Assembly: GCF_900107175.1 (NCBI RefSeq)
Contig: NZ_FNOZ01000016.1
Span: 1-64,000, forward strand
Source: Modestobacter sp. DSM 44400
GTDB taxonomy: Bacteria > Actinomycetota > Actinomycetes > Mycobacteriales > Geodermatophilaceae
Length of the DNA: 64,000 nucleotides
Direction: 5' to 3'
This document shows, one piece after another, positions 1 through 8,915 of this stretch. The position numbers and the translations under genes are program-made. Position 1 is the first letter of the stretch. Each line of letters opens with the position of its first letter. Below the pieces are notes generated by a model. That model worked only from the letters and a program-made list of their open reading frames with translations. It searched no databases and was not told the DNA's origin.

Positions 1-1
1 C

Positions 2-316
2 GGCGCGTTCCGGCTGCTGGCGGACAAGGCGTACTCCCATCCCAGTACGCGGGCGCACCTGCGGGCGAAGAAGATCGCTCACACGATTCCCGAACGCAGC
101 GACCAGATCGCACGCCGCAAGGCCAAGGGCTCGGCCGGTGGGCGACCACCGGCCTGCGATGCCGAGCTCTACAAGGACCGCAACACCGTCGAACGCGGGT
201 TCGGCCGGCTCAAGCAGTGGCGCGCTATCGCCACCCGCTACGACAAATACGCCACCACCTACCTCGGCGGTGTCCTCCTCGGCTGCATGATCATCCATCA
301 CCGCGTCCGCAGTTAG
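2..316 (+). mobile_element. IS5-type transposase, C-terminal part (cut by window edge)
   Basis: An open frame enters from the left edge and runs 104 residues to a TAG stop. It contains a DKAYSHPSTR segment, which fits the second catalytic Asp region of IS4/IS5 DDE transposases. It also has the Y..RN.VER.F..LK.W block that carries the catalytic Glu, and ends in IIHHRVRS. These blocks are typical of the short IS5-group transposases common in actinobacteria. Only the C-terminal portion lies in the window, so completeness cannot be judged. The element abuts the next gene's upstream region by under 50 bp and may have replaced or supplied its promoter. Confidence 0.85.
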
Positions 317-332
317 CAGACACGCTCTAGGC
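317..332. repeat. Probable right terminal inverted repeat of the IS
   Basis: Directly after the transposase stop comes CAGACACGCTCTAG, whose reverse complement (CTAGAGCGTGTCTG) looks like the outer end of an IS5-type element. The left end is outside the window, so the match between ends and any target duplication cannot be tested here. Confidence 0.35.
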
Positions 333-364
333 ACCGGCCCGGGGGCGGGACAGGATCGCCGCCC

Positions 365-1288
365 ATGGAGAAGAAGACGCTCGTCCTGGACTGCCTGCCC
401 GGTGAGCCCCTGGAGATCCCCTACGCCCGCATCGAGGGCCGTCGGGGCGAGGGCCCGCACCTGACCGTCCTCGCCGGGGTGCACGGCGGGGAGTACACCG
501 GCCCGGCCGCAGTGCTGCGCCTGCTCCGGGAGCTCGACCCCGCCCAGCTGCGCGGCACCGTCACCGCGGTGCCGGTCCTCAACCAGCCGGCCTTCTGGAG
601 CCGGACGGCGTTCGTCGTCCCGGCCGACGGCAAGAACCTCAACCGGTGCTTCCCCGGGGACCCGGCCGGGTCCTACACCGACGTCCTGGCGCACGAGGTC
701 TTCACCCGGCTGATCGCCCCCAGCGACGCCCTGCTCGACCTGCACGCCGGCGACCTGCCCGAGTCCCTCGAGCCGTTCTGCCTGTACGAGGAGTCCGCGG
801 TCGAGGAGCGGTCCCGGGCGTTGGCGCTGGCGTACGGCCTGGGCCACGTGGTGCGCCAGAGCCGGGCCGTGCGGACGGTCGGGGGCAGTACCAGCAGCGC
901 CGCGGCCGACGTCGGCATCCCGGCGATCATCGCCGAGATCGGCGCCAACGGGATCTGCGACGAGACGTCGGTGGCCGGCCACCTCCGCGGTGTGTTGGCC
1001 GTCTGCGCCTCGCTGGGCATGCTGCCGGGAAGCCCGGCCGCACCCGCGTCCGCGCCGGCCGAGCACACCGGCTGGGCGTGGCTGCGCAGCCCGGTCCGGG
1101 GCTTCTGGCTGGCGGCGGTACCCGCCGGGACGCAGGTCGCTGCGGGCGACGTGCTCGGCGTGCTGCTGGACCCCTACGGGGAGGAGCTGCACCGGGTTCT
1201 CGCTCCGGTCGCCGGCTGCCCGCTGTTTGTCACCAGCAGCCCGGCAGTGGTCCCCGACGGCCTGCTCCTCGGGCTCGCCACCGCCTGA
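365..1288 (+). CDS. Succinylglutamate desuccinylase/aspartoacylase-family zinc hydrolase
   Basis: 307 residues, M14-type carboxypeptidase fold expected. Visible metal and substrate residues are HGGE at 40-43 (first two zinc ligands), NLNR at 91-94 (carboxylate binding), the third zinc ligand in DLHAGD (H127), and a late EIGANG (E191) in the catalytic Glu position. Family members remove N-acyl groups (succinyl, acetyl) or cleave small amides of amino acids. No signal peptide is seen, so it should act in the cytoplasm. It lies just upstream of a peptide importer and peptidase operon, which suggests it deacylates an imported or derived amino acid, but the substrate is not predictable. Start ATG 365 gives the usual family length. 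Confidence 0.8.
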   Translation: MEKKTLVLDCLPGEPLEIPYARIEGRRGEGPHLTVLAGVHGGEYTGPAAVLRLLRELDPAQLRGTVTAVPVLNQPAFWSRTAFVVPADGKNLNRCFPGDPAGSYTDVLAHEVFTRLIAPSDALLDLHAGDLPESLEPFCLYEESAVEERSRALALAYGLGHVVRQSRAVRTVGGSTSSAAADVGIPAIIAEIGANGICDETSVAGHLRGVLAVCASLGMLPGSPAAPASAPAEHTGWAWLRSPVRGFWLAAVPAGTQVAAGDVLGVLLDPYGEELHRVLAPVAGCPLFVTSSPAVVPDGLLLGLATA

Positions 1289-1310
1289 GGGCGGCGGGCG
1301 AGCGGTTCGT

Positions 1311-1341
1311 GACGTGTCGGAACGAGCCGTTCCGGCACGTC
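1311..1341. promoter_or_regulatory. Long inverted repeat upstream of the peptide-uptake operon
   Basis: Two 14-bp arms, GACGTGTCGGAACG and CGTTCCGGCACGTC, are separated by three bases and pair at all but one position. There is no T-run, so an intrinsic terminator is unlikely. It sits about 160 bp before the substrate-binding-protein gene. It could be an operator, for instance for the RpiR-type regulator encoded inside the same operon, or a stable 5' leader hairpin. Assignment to a regulator is inference. Confidence 0.5.
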
Positions 1342-1499
1342 CTCGGGCCCGTTCCAAACGTAACAGGAAAGAAATGCTTGGCGCCCGCTGTAATGAACGC
1401 TACGGTCCCTCCACCCGGTCGGGACGCGTTCCCCGGCCTCGCTCCGCACCGCGCACGACCAGGCCACTCCCACCACAACCCGCTGCGGCGGGCAGGACG

Positions 1500-3086
1500 A
1501 TGAGGCAGTCGATGACACGTTCAACCCGAATCAGGTCAGCCGGGATCGCGGCGGTCGCCGCGGTCACCCTCGCCGCCTGCGGCGGTGGGTCCAGCGGCGG
1601 CTCCAGCAGCTCGGCCGCCGGGAGCTCCGGGCCCGTCGAGGGTGGCGACCTCACCATCGCGCGGGCGGCCGACATCATCTCCATGGACAAGACCACCACG
1701 TTCGACAACAACTCGATCTACGTGATGGAACAGATCATGGAGCCGCTGTTCACCGTCAGCGCCGACGGCACGAAGGTCGAGCCCTGGCTGGCCACGGACT
1801 ACGCGATGTCCGATGACAAGCTCACGTACACGATCAAGCTCCGCGACGGCGTGACGTTCTCCACCGGTGCCCCGATGACCGCCAAGGACGTGAAGTTCTC
1901 CATCGACGAGGACACCAAGACCGGCGCCGACGGCTGGGGCTTCATCAACACCGCGATCGACTCGGTCGAGGCCACCGACGACTCCACGGTCACCGTCAAG
2001 CTCAAGTACCCCTGGGCGCCGCTGCTGGCCGACCTGTCCCTGTTCTCCAACGGCGTCATCCCGGCCGACTACGGCGGCAAGACCGCCGAGGAGTTCTACC
2101 AGGCCCCGGTCGGCACCGGCCCGTTCATCTGGAACGAGTGGAAGAAGGGCCAGTACGTCAAGATCGACAAGAACCCCGACTACTGGGGGGAGAAGGGCCC
2201 GTACCTGGACAGCGTGACCTGGACCGTCGTCCCGGACGCGAACACCCGGAAGCTGCAGGTCCAAGGTGGACAGGTCGACATCGACGAGTTCCCGGACTGG
2301 TCCAGCTTCAGCTCGCTGAAGGACAGCCCCGGCATCACCGCCACGGCCTTCCCCTCGACCCGCATCGACTACGTCGCCTTCAACGAGCAGAAGACGCCGT
2401 TCTCCGACGTGCACGTGCGGCGGGCGATCGCCTACGCCCTGGACCGCGAGTCGATGGTGAAGTCGGTGCTCTACGGCAACGGCAGCGCCGCGGACTCCCT
2501 GCTGTCCCCGGGGACCCCGTACTACGCGAAGAACCCCGACGCCCCGAACCTCGACGTGGACAAGGCCAAGGCCGAGCTCGCCCAGTCCTCGGCGGCCGGC
2601 GGCTTCTCCACCAGCATCACGATCAACGCCGGTGACCCCAACCAGGCGTCGGTGGCGCAGATCATGCAGTCCGAGCTCAAGGAGCTCGGCATCACGCTGG
2701 AGATCAAGACGCTGGACCCGACCGCGCTCAAGCAGGCGCGCAACAGCGGCGACTTCAACATGATCATCAGCGGCTGGACGATGGACATCCCGGACCCGGA
2801 CGAGTGGACGTCGTTCGCCGTGGACCCCGAAGGTGGCTCGCACTCGGCGTACACGTACTACGACAACCCCGAGGTCATCGCACTGAACAAGCAGGCCCAG
2901 GCGGAGACCGACGACGCCAAGCGGGCCGACCTGTACCAGCAGCTGCAGGAGAAGACCGCCTCCGACGCCTGGGCGGCCTACCTCTACTACTCGCCCTACG
3001 CCTACGCGACCACGGACAAGGTCCAGGGCTTCCACGTCACGCCGCTCGGCAACTACCACCTGGAGGACGTCTACAAGACCCAGTGA
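1500..3086 (+). CDS. Peptide ABC transporter substrate-binding lipoprotein (DppA/OppA type, SBP family 5)
   Basis: 528 residues. The N-terminus has Arg residues, a hydrophobic stretch and the lipobox LAAC with C27 as lipid anchor, followed by a Gly/Ser linker. The body has family-5 features: early strand GGDLTIARAAD, YTIKLRDGVTFS, APVGTGPF, NPDYWG, and VRRAIAYALDRE. It would capture di- or oligopeptides (some members bind nickel or sugars) outside the membrane and hand them to the two permeases encoded next. Start ATG 1500 was preferred because the signal peptide begins there; ATG 1512 is an alternative. It is the first gene of a five-gene importer set followed by peptidases. Confidence 0.9.
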   Translation: MRQSMTRSTRIRSAGIAAVAAVTLAACGGGSSGGSSSSAAGSSGPVEGGDLTIARAADIISMDKTTTFDNNSIYVMEQIMEPLFTVSADGTKVEPWLATDYAMSDDKLTYTIKLRDGVTFSTGAPMTAKDVKFSIDEDTKTGADGWGFINTAIDSVEATDDSTVTVKLKYPWAPLLADLSLFSNGVIPADYGGKTAEEFYQAPVGTGPFIWNEWKKGQYVKIDKNPDYWGEKGPYLDSVTWTVVPDANTRKLQVQGGQVDIDEFPDWSSFSSLKDSPGITATAFPSTRIDYVAFNEQKTPFSDVHVRRAIAYALDRESMVKSVLYGNGSAADSLLSPGTPYYAKNPDAPNLDVDKAKAELAQSSAAGGFSTSITINAGDPNQASVAQIMQSELKELGITLEIKTLDPTALKQARNSGDFNMIISGWTMDIPDPDEWTSFAVDPEGGSHSAYTYYDNPEVIALNKQAQAETDDAKRADLYQQLQEKTASDAWAAYLYYSPYAYATTDKVQGFHVTPLGNYHLEDVYKTQ

Positions 3087-3100
3087 CCGCGATCCGGGGG

Positions 3101-3122
3101 GGCGCCGTCGATCGGCGGCGCC
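3101..3122 (+). terminator. Intercistronic GC-rich hairpin after the substrate-binding-protein gene
   Basis: GGCGCCGTCG and CGGCGGCGCC are complementary at 9 of 10 positions with a 2-nt loop. The hairpin lies 14 bases after the binding-protein stop and 46 bases before the first permease gene. No U-tract follows. Such hairpins between binding-protein and permease genes commonly cause partial termination or protect the upstream mRNA, so the binding protein is made in excess. That role is inferred from position. Confidence 0.5.
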
Positions 3123-3168
3123 ACTCCCCGGCCCGGCACCGCAGAGCCCGCACCACAGAGGGGGAAAC

Positions 3169-4128
3169 GTGCTCGACCGGCTCAGGTTCGTCCCGGCACG
3201 GCTGCTGCAGTCCGTACCGGTCGTCTTCGGGGTCACCGTGGTGGTCTTCTTCATGGTCCACCTGCTGCCGGGCAATCCGGCGCTGACCATCCTGGGGCAG
3301 ACCGCGACCCCCGACCGCGTCGCAGCGCTCAACACCCAGCTCGGCCTGGACAAGCCGCTGGTGGACCAGTACTTCATCTTCCTGGGGCGGCTGTTCCGGG
3401 GCAGCCTGGGAGACAGCCTGACCTACCAGCGACCGGTCCTGGAACTGGTCCTCCAGGCCATTCCGATCACACTGTCGCTGCTGGTGTTCGCGCTGGTGCT
3501 GTCCCTGGTCATCAGTGTTCCGCTGGCCGCGCTCGCGGCCACCGCACCCGGCCGCGGCCGGGACCTGGCCGTGCGGGTCTTCACCCTCCTCGGGCAGGGC
3601 ATGCCGCAGTTCTGGGTCGGGATCATGCTGATCCTGCTGCTGGGGGTGAAACTGCGGCTGTTCCCGGTCGGCGGCTACGGGATGACCTTCGGCGAGCACC
3701 CCTACTACCTGTTCCTGCCGGCGCTCACGCTGGCCATCGCGATGTCGCCGACGACGATCCGGAGCCTGCGCGCCTCGACGATCAACGTGCTCGGCTCGGA
3801 CTACGTCGGGACGGCGCGGTCCAAAGGCGCCGCCGGGGTGTCGTTGTTCCGCGGCCACGTGTTGCGCAACGCCGCGATCCCGACCGTCTCGATCATCGGG
3901 GTCAACCTCGGCTACCTGGTCGGCGGCTCCCTGGTCATCGAGAAGGTCTTCGCCATCCCCGGGCTGGGCTCGCTGATGATCAACGCGATCTTCACCCGGG
4001 ACTTTCCGACCATCCAGGCGGTGGCGCTCTTCGTCGCCCTCTTCGTCATCGTCGTCGGCATCCTCACCGACGTCGTCTACACCCTCATCGACCCCCGGGT
4101 GGACCTGTCCAGCAAGGAGCGCGCATGA
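3169..4128 (+). CDS. Peptide ABC transporter permease, DppB type
   Basis: 319 residues. N-terminal helix (LQSVPVVFGVTVVVFFMVHLLPGNP), a periplasmic segment, then five further hydrophobic helices. The permease EAA-type loop appears as DYVGTARSKGAAGVSLFRGHVLRNA, which contacts the ATPases. The early LPGNP motif is characteristic of DppB/OppB. GTG start 3169 has an AGAGGGGGAAA ribosome site. Its stop overlaps the next start (ATGA). It forms a heterodimeric channel with the following permease. Confidence 0.9.
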   Translation: MLDRLRFVPARLLQSVPVVFGVTVVVFFMVHLLPGNPALTILGQTATPDRVAALNTQLGLDKPLVDQYFIFLGRLFRGSLGDSLTYQRPVLELVLQAIPITLSLLVFALVLSLVISVPLAALAATAPGRGRDLAVRVFTLLGQGMPQFWVGIMLILLLGVKLRLFPVGGYGMTFGEHPYYLFLPALTLAIAMSPTTIRSLRASTINVLGSDYVGTARSKGAAGVSLFRGHVLRNAAIPTVSIIGVNLGYLVGGSLVIEKVFAIPGLGSLMINAIFTRDFPTIQAVALFVALFVIVVGILTDVVYTLIDPRVDLSSKERA

Positions 4129-5003
4129 CCACCGCCGTCGCCACCGCGGCCCGGGCGATGCGCCGGCCGGCCCGGTCCCGGTCGCTGCGACCCTGGTACC
4201 GCAACGGCACCCTGGTCGCGGGTCTGGTGATCGTCGGACTCCTGCTGCTGGCCGCGGTCCTCGCCCCGCTGCTGACGCCCTTCGACCCGATCGAGCAGGA
4301 CCTGCAGAACGCGCTGCAGTCACCCAGCGGGTCGCATTGGCTGGGCACCGACAAGTACGGCCGGGACGTGCTCACCCGGCTGCTCTACGGCGCCCGGGTG
4401 GACCTGCGGATCGGCTTCCTCGCCGTCCTCATCCCGTTCGTCGTCGGATCGGTGCTCGGTGCGCTGGCCGGCTACTTCGGCGGCTGGTTCGACGTCGTCG
4501 TGATGCGGATCGTCGACGTGTTCTTCGCCTTTCCCTTCTACGTGCTGGTGATCGTGCTGGTCTTCGTGCTGGGCGCCGGGGAGAGCAGCATCTACCTGGC
4601 CATCGCCGCGGTCTCCTGGGTGTCCTACGCCAAGATCATGCGTGGCGAGCTGCTGGTCGCGAAGAAGCAGGACTACGTCGTCGCCGCCCGGCTGGGCGGC
4701 ATGTCGCACGGCCGGGTGCTGATCCGGCACATCACCCCGAACGTGCTCTCGCAGGCGCTCATCTACGCGATGAGCGACATCGTCATGGACATCATGGCGA
4801 TCGTGACCCTCGGCTACCTGGGTCTGGGCATCGCCCCGCCCACCGCAGAATGGGGCTCCATGATCCTGGACGGCCAGGAGTTCATCACCACGCAGTTCCT
4901 GCAGGCCACCATCCCCGGCCTGGCCGTCGTCGTCACCAGTCTGGGCCTGTCCCTGCTGGGGGACGGCCTGTCCGACCTCCTCTCCCCGGAGCGGAGGAAG
5001 TGA
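4125..5003 (+). CDS. Peptide ABC transporter permease, DppC type
   Basis: 292 residues. It shows the DppC/OppC N-terminal pattern: one helix, then HWLGTDKYGRDVLTRLLYGAR, followed by about five helices. The coupling loop DYVVAARLGGMSHGRVLIRHITPN is clear, and the C-terminal end SLLGDGLSDLLSPERRK is typical. The start overlaps the DppB stop by four bases and the gene ends two bases before the next start, indicating tight translational coupling. Confidence 0.9.
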   Translation: MTTAVATAARAMRRPARSRSLRPWYRNGTLVAGLVIVGLLLLAAVLAPLLTPFDPIEQDLQNALQSPSGSHWLGTDKYGRDVLTRLLYGARVDLRIGFLAVLIPFVVGSVLGALAGYFGGWFDVVVMRIVDVFFAFPFYVLVIVLVFVLGAGESSIYLAIAAVSWVSYAKIMRGELLVAKKQDYVVAARLGGMSHGRVLIRHITPNVLSQALIYAMSDIVMDIMAIVTLGYLGLGIAPPTAEWGSMILDGQEFITTQFLQATIPGLAVVVTSLGLSLLGDGLSDLLSPERRK

Positions 5004-5005
5004 CC

Positions 5006-6079
5006 ATGTCGCAGGGTTCCAGTGACGTCATCTCATCGACCGGCATCGCGCCGGCCGACGAGCCGGCCTCCACGGCCGAGCTCAGCCGGGGCGGCGTGCC
5101 GCTGCTGAGCGTGCAGGACCTCAGCATCGGCGTGCGGCTGCCCGGCGGCCGCACGGTGTCGATCGTCGAGGGCGTCTCCTTCGACGTCGACCCCGGCCAG
5201 CGGATGGGAATCGTGGGGGAGTCCGGGTCCGGGAAATCGCTGACCCTGCGGGCCGTCGCCGGGTTGCTGCCCAAGCCGGTCGAGGTGCTGTCGGGCCGCG
5301 TCGAGTACGGCGGCACCGATCTGCTCACGATGCCGGCCAAGCGGCGCCGCGCGCTGATGGGCCCGGAGATCGCGATGATCTTCCAGGAGCCGATGAGCGC
5401 GCTGAACCCGGTGATGCGGGTCGGCGACCAGATCGCCGAGGGGCCTCGCCGGCACCTGGGGCTGTCGGCCAAGGAGGCCGGTGAGCTGGCCGTGTCGATG
5501 ATGGCCCGGACCGGCATCCCCGACCCCGTGCGCCGGGCCCGGGCCTATCCGCACGAGCTCTCCGGCGGCCTCCGCCAGCGGATCATGATCGCCATGGCCG
5601 TCTCCTGCGGCCCGCGGCTGCTGCTGTGCGACGAGCCGACCACGGCACTGGACGTCACCGTGCAGCTGCAGGTGCTGCGGCTGCTGGAACGGCTGTGCGC
5701 CGACACGGGCACCTCGCTGGTCTTCGTCACCCACGACCTCGCCGTGGTCAACCAGACGTGCTCGGAGCTGGCGGTCATGTACGCCGGGAACATCGTGGAG
5801 TCCGGCCGGGTCAAGGAGGTCTTCCGCCAGCCGCGGCATCCCTACACCCGCGGCCTGCTGGAGTCCGCGCCGGACTTCGACCGCCCCGACCGCGAGCTGG
5901 TGCCGATTCCCGGGTTCCCGCCCAACGTCGCCGACCGGCCCTCCGGCTGCCCGTTCGCACCGCGCTGCGGCTACGTGCGCGACCACTGCAGGCAATCCAT
6001 GCCGCCGCTGGCCGAGGTCGCCCCCGGCCGGCAGGCCGCCTGCTTCGAGAGCTCCCGGCTGACCGAGGTGCTCGCATGA
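5006..6079 (+). CDS. Peptide ABC transporter ATP-binding protein, DppD type
   Basis: 357 residues. Walker A GESGSGKS at 71-78, Q-loop FQEPMSALNP at 127-136, signature LSGGLRQR at 185-192, Walker B LLLCDEP at 205-211 and switch His in VTHD. The C-terminal oligopeptide/dipeptide domain has conserved Cys in CPFAPRCGY..DHC. The first about 30 residues before VPLLSVQDL look unstructured. ATG 5006 follows the GGAGGAAGTGACC ribosome-binding stretch. The last four bases overlap the next start. Confidence 0.9.
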   Translation: MSQGSSDVISSTGIAPADEPASTAELSRGGVPLLSVQDLSIGVRLPGGRTVSIVEGVSFDVDPGQRMGIVGESGSGKSLTLRAVAGLLPKPVEVLSGRVEYGGTDLLTMPAKRRRALMGPEIAMIFQEPMSALNPVMRVGDQIAEGPRRHLGLSAKEAGELAVSMMARTGIPDPVRRARAYPHELSGGLRQRIMIAMAVSCGPRLLLCDEPTTALDVTVQLQVLRLLERLCADTGTSLVFVTHDLAVVNQTCSELAVMYAGNIVESGRVKEVFRQPRHPYTRGLLESAPDFDRPDRELVPIPGFPPNVADRPSGCPFAPRCGYVRDHCRQSMPPLAEVAPGRQAACFESSRLTEVLA

Positions 6080-7095
6080 GCGACACCGCGATGCTGCGGG
6101 TGGCCGGGCTGACCAAGACCTACAGCCTGGGGACGTCGTGGCTGTCCCGGCTGACCTCGAGAGCCTCGGGAACGCTGAAGGCGCTGGACGGCGTGGACCT
6201 GCACCTGTGTCGCGGGGAGATCCTGGCCCTGGTGGGCGAGTCCGGCTCCGGCAAATCGACGCTGGCCAAGATCCTGGTCGGCAGCACCGCGCCCAGCGGC
6301 GGCGAGGTGCGGTACCGCGGTGAGGCTGCGCCCGCGCGGCGGGACAAGGAGTCCTCCCGCCGGGTGCAGATGGTCTTCCAGGACCCCTACTCCTCGCTCA
6401 ACCCGCGGCTGACCGTCGGTGCGATGCTCGCCGAGCTGCTCCTGCTGCACCGGGTGGTGCCGCGCCGGGAGGTGCGGGCGGAGAGCATCCGGCTGCTGAA
6501 CCTGGTGGGCATGGAGGCCGACGTGCTGAGCGCCTATCCCAGCCAGTTCTCCGGCGGGCAGCGCCAGCGGCTGGCCATCGCCCGCGCGCTCGCCGTGCGG
6601 CCCGACGTCCTCATCGCCGACGAGCCGGTCTCCGCGCTGGACGTGTCGGTGCAGGCCACCATCCTGGAGCTGTTCGCCTCGCTGCGCGCCGAGCTGGGCG
6701 TGAGCATCCTGTTCATCGCGCACAATCTCGCCGTGGTGCAGCACCTGGCCGACCGGGTGGCGGTCATGTACCTGGGCCGGATCGTCGAGGTGGCCACGAC
6801 CGCGCAGCTGTTCGCCGCCCCCCGGCATCCCTACACGCGGGCGCTGATCGACTCGATCCCGCGGATGACCGAGGCCAGCGTCAACGACGAGTTCGAGCTC
6901 GACGGCGAGCCGCCGAGCCCCTACGACGTCCCGGCCGGCTGCCGCTTCCATCCGCGCTGCCCGCTGGCCAGCGAGATCTGCGTCGCCAACGACCCACCGC
7001 TGCTCCCGGTCGGCCCCGCGCACGAGAGTGCGTGCCTCAAGGCCGGCGAGCTGGCGCTGATCCCCCTTCCCGACACCCCGCAGGAGCACCGATGA
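6076..7095 (+). CDS. Peptide ABC transporter ATP-binding protein, DppF type
   Basis: 339 residues. Walker A GESGSGKS at 54-61, Q-loop FQDPYSSLNP at 101-110, signature FSGGQRQR at 158-165, Walker B VLIADEP at 178-184, switch His in IAHN. The C-terminal domain carries GCRFHPRCPLAS and a later Cys pair, as in DppF. It pairs with the preceding ATPase to power the importer. Its stop overlaps the start of the peptidase gene, tying uptake directly to hydrolysis. Confidence 0.9.
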   Translation: MSDTAMLRVAGLTKTYSLGTSWLSRLTSRASGTLKALDGVDLHLCRGEILALVGESGSGKSTLAKILVGSTAPSGGEVRYRGEAAPARRDKESSRRVQMVFQDPYSSLNPRLTVGAMLAELLLLHRVVPRREVRAESIRLLNLVGMEADVLSAYPSQFSGGQRQRLAIARALAVRPDVLIADEPVSALDVSVQATILELFASLRAELGVSILFIAHNLAVVQHLADRVAVMYLGRIVEVATTAQLFAAPRHPYTRALIDSIPRMTEASVNDEFELDGEPPSPYDVPAGCRFHPRCPLASEICVANDPPLLPVGPAHESACLKAGELALIPLPDTPQEHR

Positions 7096-7928
7096 AGATC
7101 TGGATCTCGTTCGACATGGAGGGCGTTGCCGGGATCGTCGACTGGGATCAGTGCCGTCCCAGCGGCGGTGCCCGGTACGAGGTGGGCTGCCAGTTGATGC
7201 TCGCCGAGGTCAACGCGGCCATCGAGGGTGCGCTGGCCGGCGGCGCGACCGAGGTCGTGCTCAACGACTCGCACGGCACGATGGCCAACCTCGACCCGCG
7301 GGCCATCGCCGGCAACGCCACCTACGTCGCCGGCCGGCACAAGCCGCATTACATGATGCAGGGGCTGGACGAGACCTTCGCCGCGGCCTTCCTGGTCGGC
7401 TACCACGGGTCCATCTCCGGGCCACCCTCCACGCTGTCGCACACCTACAACCCCGAGGTGTTCGCCGCCGCCCGCGTCAACGGCGAACTGGTCGGGGAGA
7501 GCGGCATCAACGCCCTGGTCGCCGAGCACTACGGCGTCCCGATCGCCTTCGTCTCCGGCGACTCGGTGACCTGGGCGGAGACCGAGCGCTTCGCCAAGGG
7601 GGCCGTGCACGTCACCACCAAGGAGTCGATCACCCGGTTCAGCGCGGCCAACCTGCACCCGGCGGAGTCCTGCCGGCTGATCCGGGAGGGGGCCGAGCAG
7701 GCCGTGCGCCGGGTGGCCGAGGGCGGCGTCGACACCCCCGGCATCGCCCGGCCGGCGACGCTGGACCTGGAGCTGCAGACCGGCGACATGGCCGAGGTGG
7801 CCACCTGGGCCCGCGGCACCGAGCGCACCGGCGAGCGCTCGGTGCGCATCGCCGCCGACGACCTGCTGGAGATGTTCACCTCCTTCGTCGCGGTCACCTA
7901 CATCACGCGTCAGGCCGGTGGCCGTTGA
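7092..7928 (+). CDS. D-aminopeptidase, M55 family (DppA-peptidase type)
   Basis: 278 residues. The M55 metal ligands are where expected: D8 and E10 in SFDMEG, H61 in NDSHG, H105 in GYHGS and a later Glu in GESGIN. The B. subtilis relative is a self-compartmentalising zinc enzyme that releases N-terminal D-amino acids from D-Ala-D-Ala-type peptides and is also encoded with a dipeptide importer. No signal peptide is seen, so it works on peptides after import. ATG 7092 overlaps the ATPase stop (ATGA). This gene makes D-residue peptides a likely substrate of the transporter. Confidence 0.85.
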   Translation: MKIWISFDMEGVAGIVDWDQCRPSGGARYEVGCQLMLAEVNAAIEGALAGGATEVVLNDSHGTMANLDPRAIAGNATYVAGRHKPHYMMQGLDETFAAAFLVGYHGSISGPPSTLSHTYNPEVFAAARVNGELVGESGINALVAEHYGVPIAFVSGDSVTWAETERFAKGAVHVTTKESITRFSAANLHPAESCRLIREGAEQAVRRVAEGGVDTPGIARPATLDLELQTGDMAEVATWARGTERTGERSVRIAADDLLEMFTSFVAVTYITRQAGGR

Positions 7929-7981
7929 GCCGCCCGGCTGATCCTCCACACCTCGACCGGCACGCGGGAGACGCGACCCAG

Positions 7982-8896
7982 ATGCACCTGTTCCAGGCCG
8001 CCCCGGCGGCGAGCGGTTGGGCCCTGGCCCTGCACGGTGGGGCCGGCGGCCGCGTCGAGGAGCTGTCGCTGGAGGTGGGCGGCTCCTACGGCGAGGGTCT
8101 GACCGGGGCCTACCTCGCCGGCGCCGCTGTGCTCGCGGCCGGCGGCACGGCGCTGGACGCGGTCTGCGTCACCGTCTCGCGGCTGGAGGACGACCCGCTG
8201 TTCAACGCCGGCCGGGGCGCGGCGCTCACCGCCGCCGGCACCGCGGAGCTGGACGCCTGCGTGATGACCGGCGACGGCCGGGCCGGGGCGGTGGCGGCCT
8301 GCCGGCACGCCCGCAATCCGGTGTTCGCTGCCCGGAAGGTCATGGAGGAGACGCCCGCGGTGCTACTCATCGCCCCGGACGAGGACCGGCTCTGCGGCTG
8401 GGCGCTCGAGACCGTGCCGCCCGAGTACTTCCTCACCCCGGCCCGTCAGCAGCAGCTCCGCAACGTCCAGGAGCGGACGCTGGAGGGCTCACGGCACGGC
8501 ACGGTCGGCGCGGTCGCGATCGACGTGCGCGGGCGGGTCGCGGCGGCCACCTCCACCGGGGGCATGGTCAACCAGAGCGAGGGTCGGATCGGGGACACCC
8601 CGATCGTCGGTGCGGGCACCTACGCCCGGGACGGCGTCGGCGCCCTCTCGTGCACCGGGCAGGGCGAGGCGTTCATGCAGGGCGTCGTTGCCCATGACGT
8701 GGCCGCCCGGGTCCGCTACCTGGGAACGCCGATGGCCGAGGCCATCGAGGCGACCGTGCAGGCCGAGCTCGCCGCGCGGGCGGCTACCGGCGGGCTGATC
8801 GCCGTGGCCGCCGACGGCTCGGTCGTCGTCGCTCACAACTCTCCGGCGATGTTCGCCGCCTACCACGACGGCGACCGCCTCGTGATCCACAGCTGA
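7982..8896 (+). CDS. Isoaspartyl peptidase / L-asparaginase, Ntn-hydrolase type (T2)
   Basis: 304 residues. ALHGGAGG near the N-terminus, HGTVGAVAID at about 172-181 with T174 as the autoproteolytic nucleophile, then STGG at 191-194 and GRIGDTP at 201-207. All are hallmarks of plant/bacterial type beta-aspartyl peptidases, which cut isoAsp-X dipeptides and Asn. The precursor should split before T174 into alpha and beta chains. ATG 7982 was chosen; a TTG at 7925 that overlaps the upstream stop is possible but would add 19 unlike residues. The location after an M55 peptidase suggests the imported peptides contain isoaspartyl bonds. Confidence 0.85.
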   Translation: MHLFQAAPAASGWALALHGGAGGRVEELSLEVGGSYGEGLTGAYLAGAAVLAAGGTALDAVCVTVSRLEDDPLFNAGRGAALTAAGTAELDACVMTGDGRAGAVAACRHARNPVFAARKVMEETPAVLLIAPDEDRLCGWALETVPPEYFLTPARQQQLRNVQERTLEGSRHGTVGAVAIDVRGRVAAATSTGGMVNQSEGRIGDTPIVGAGTYARDGVGALSCTGQGEAFMQGVVAHDVAARVRYLGTPMAEAIEATVQAELAARAATGGLIAVAADGSVVVAHNSPAMFAAYHDGDRLVIHS

Positions 8897-8915
8897 CCGG
8901 CGGCGGGGCACGGTC

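Noticed and set aside
1536-3377. Long minus-strand frames opposite the peptide importer and many others like it
   Set aside because: Very high G+C makes antisense frames long. They lack domains, have Arg/Gly/His-rich composition and lie opposite genes with clear motifs.
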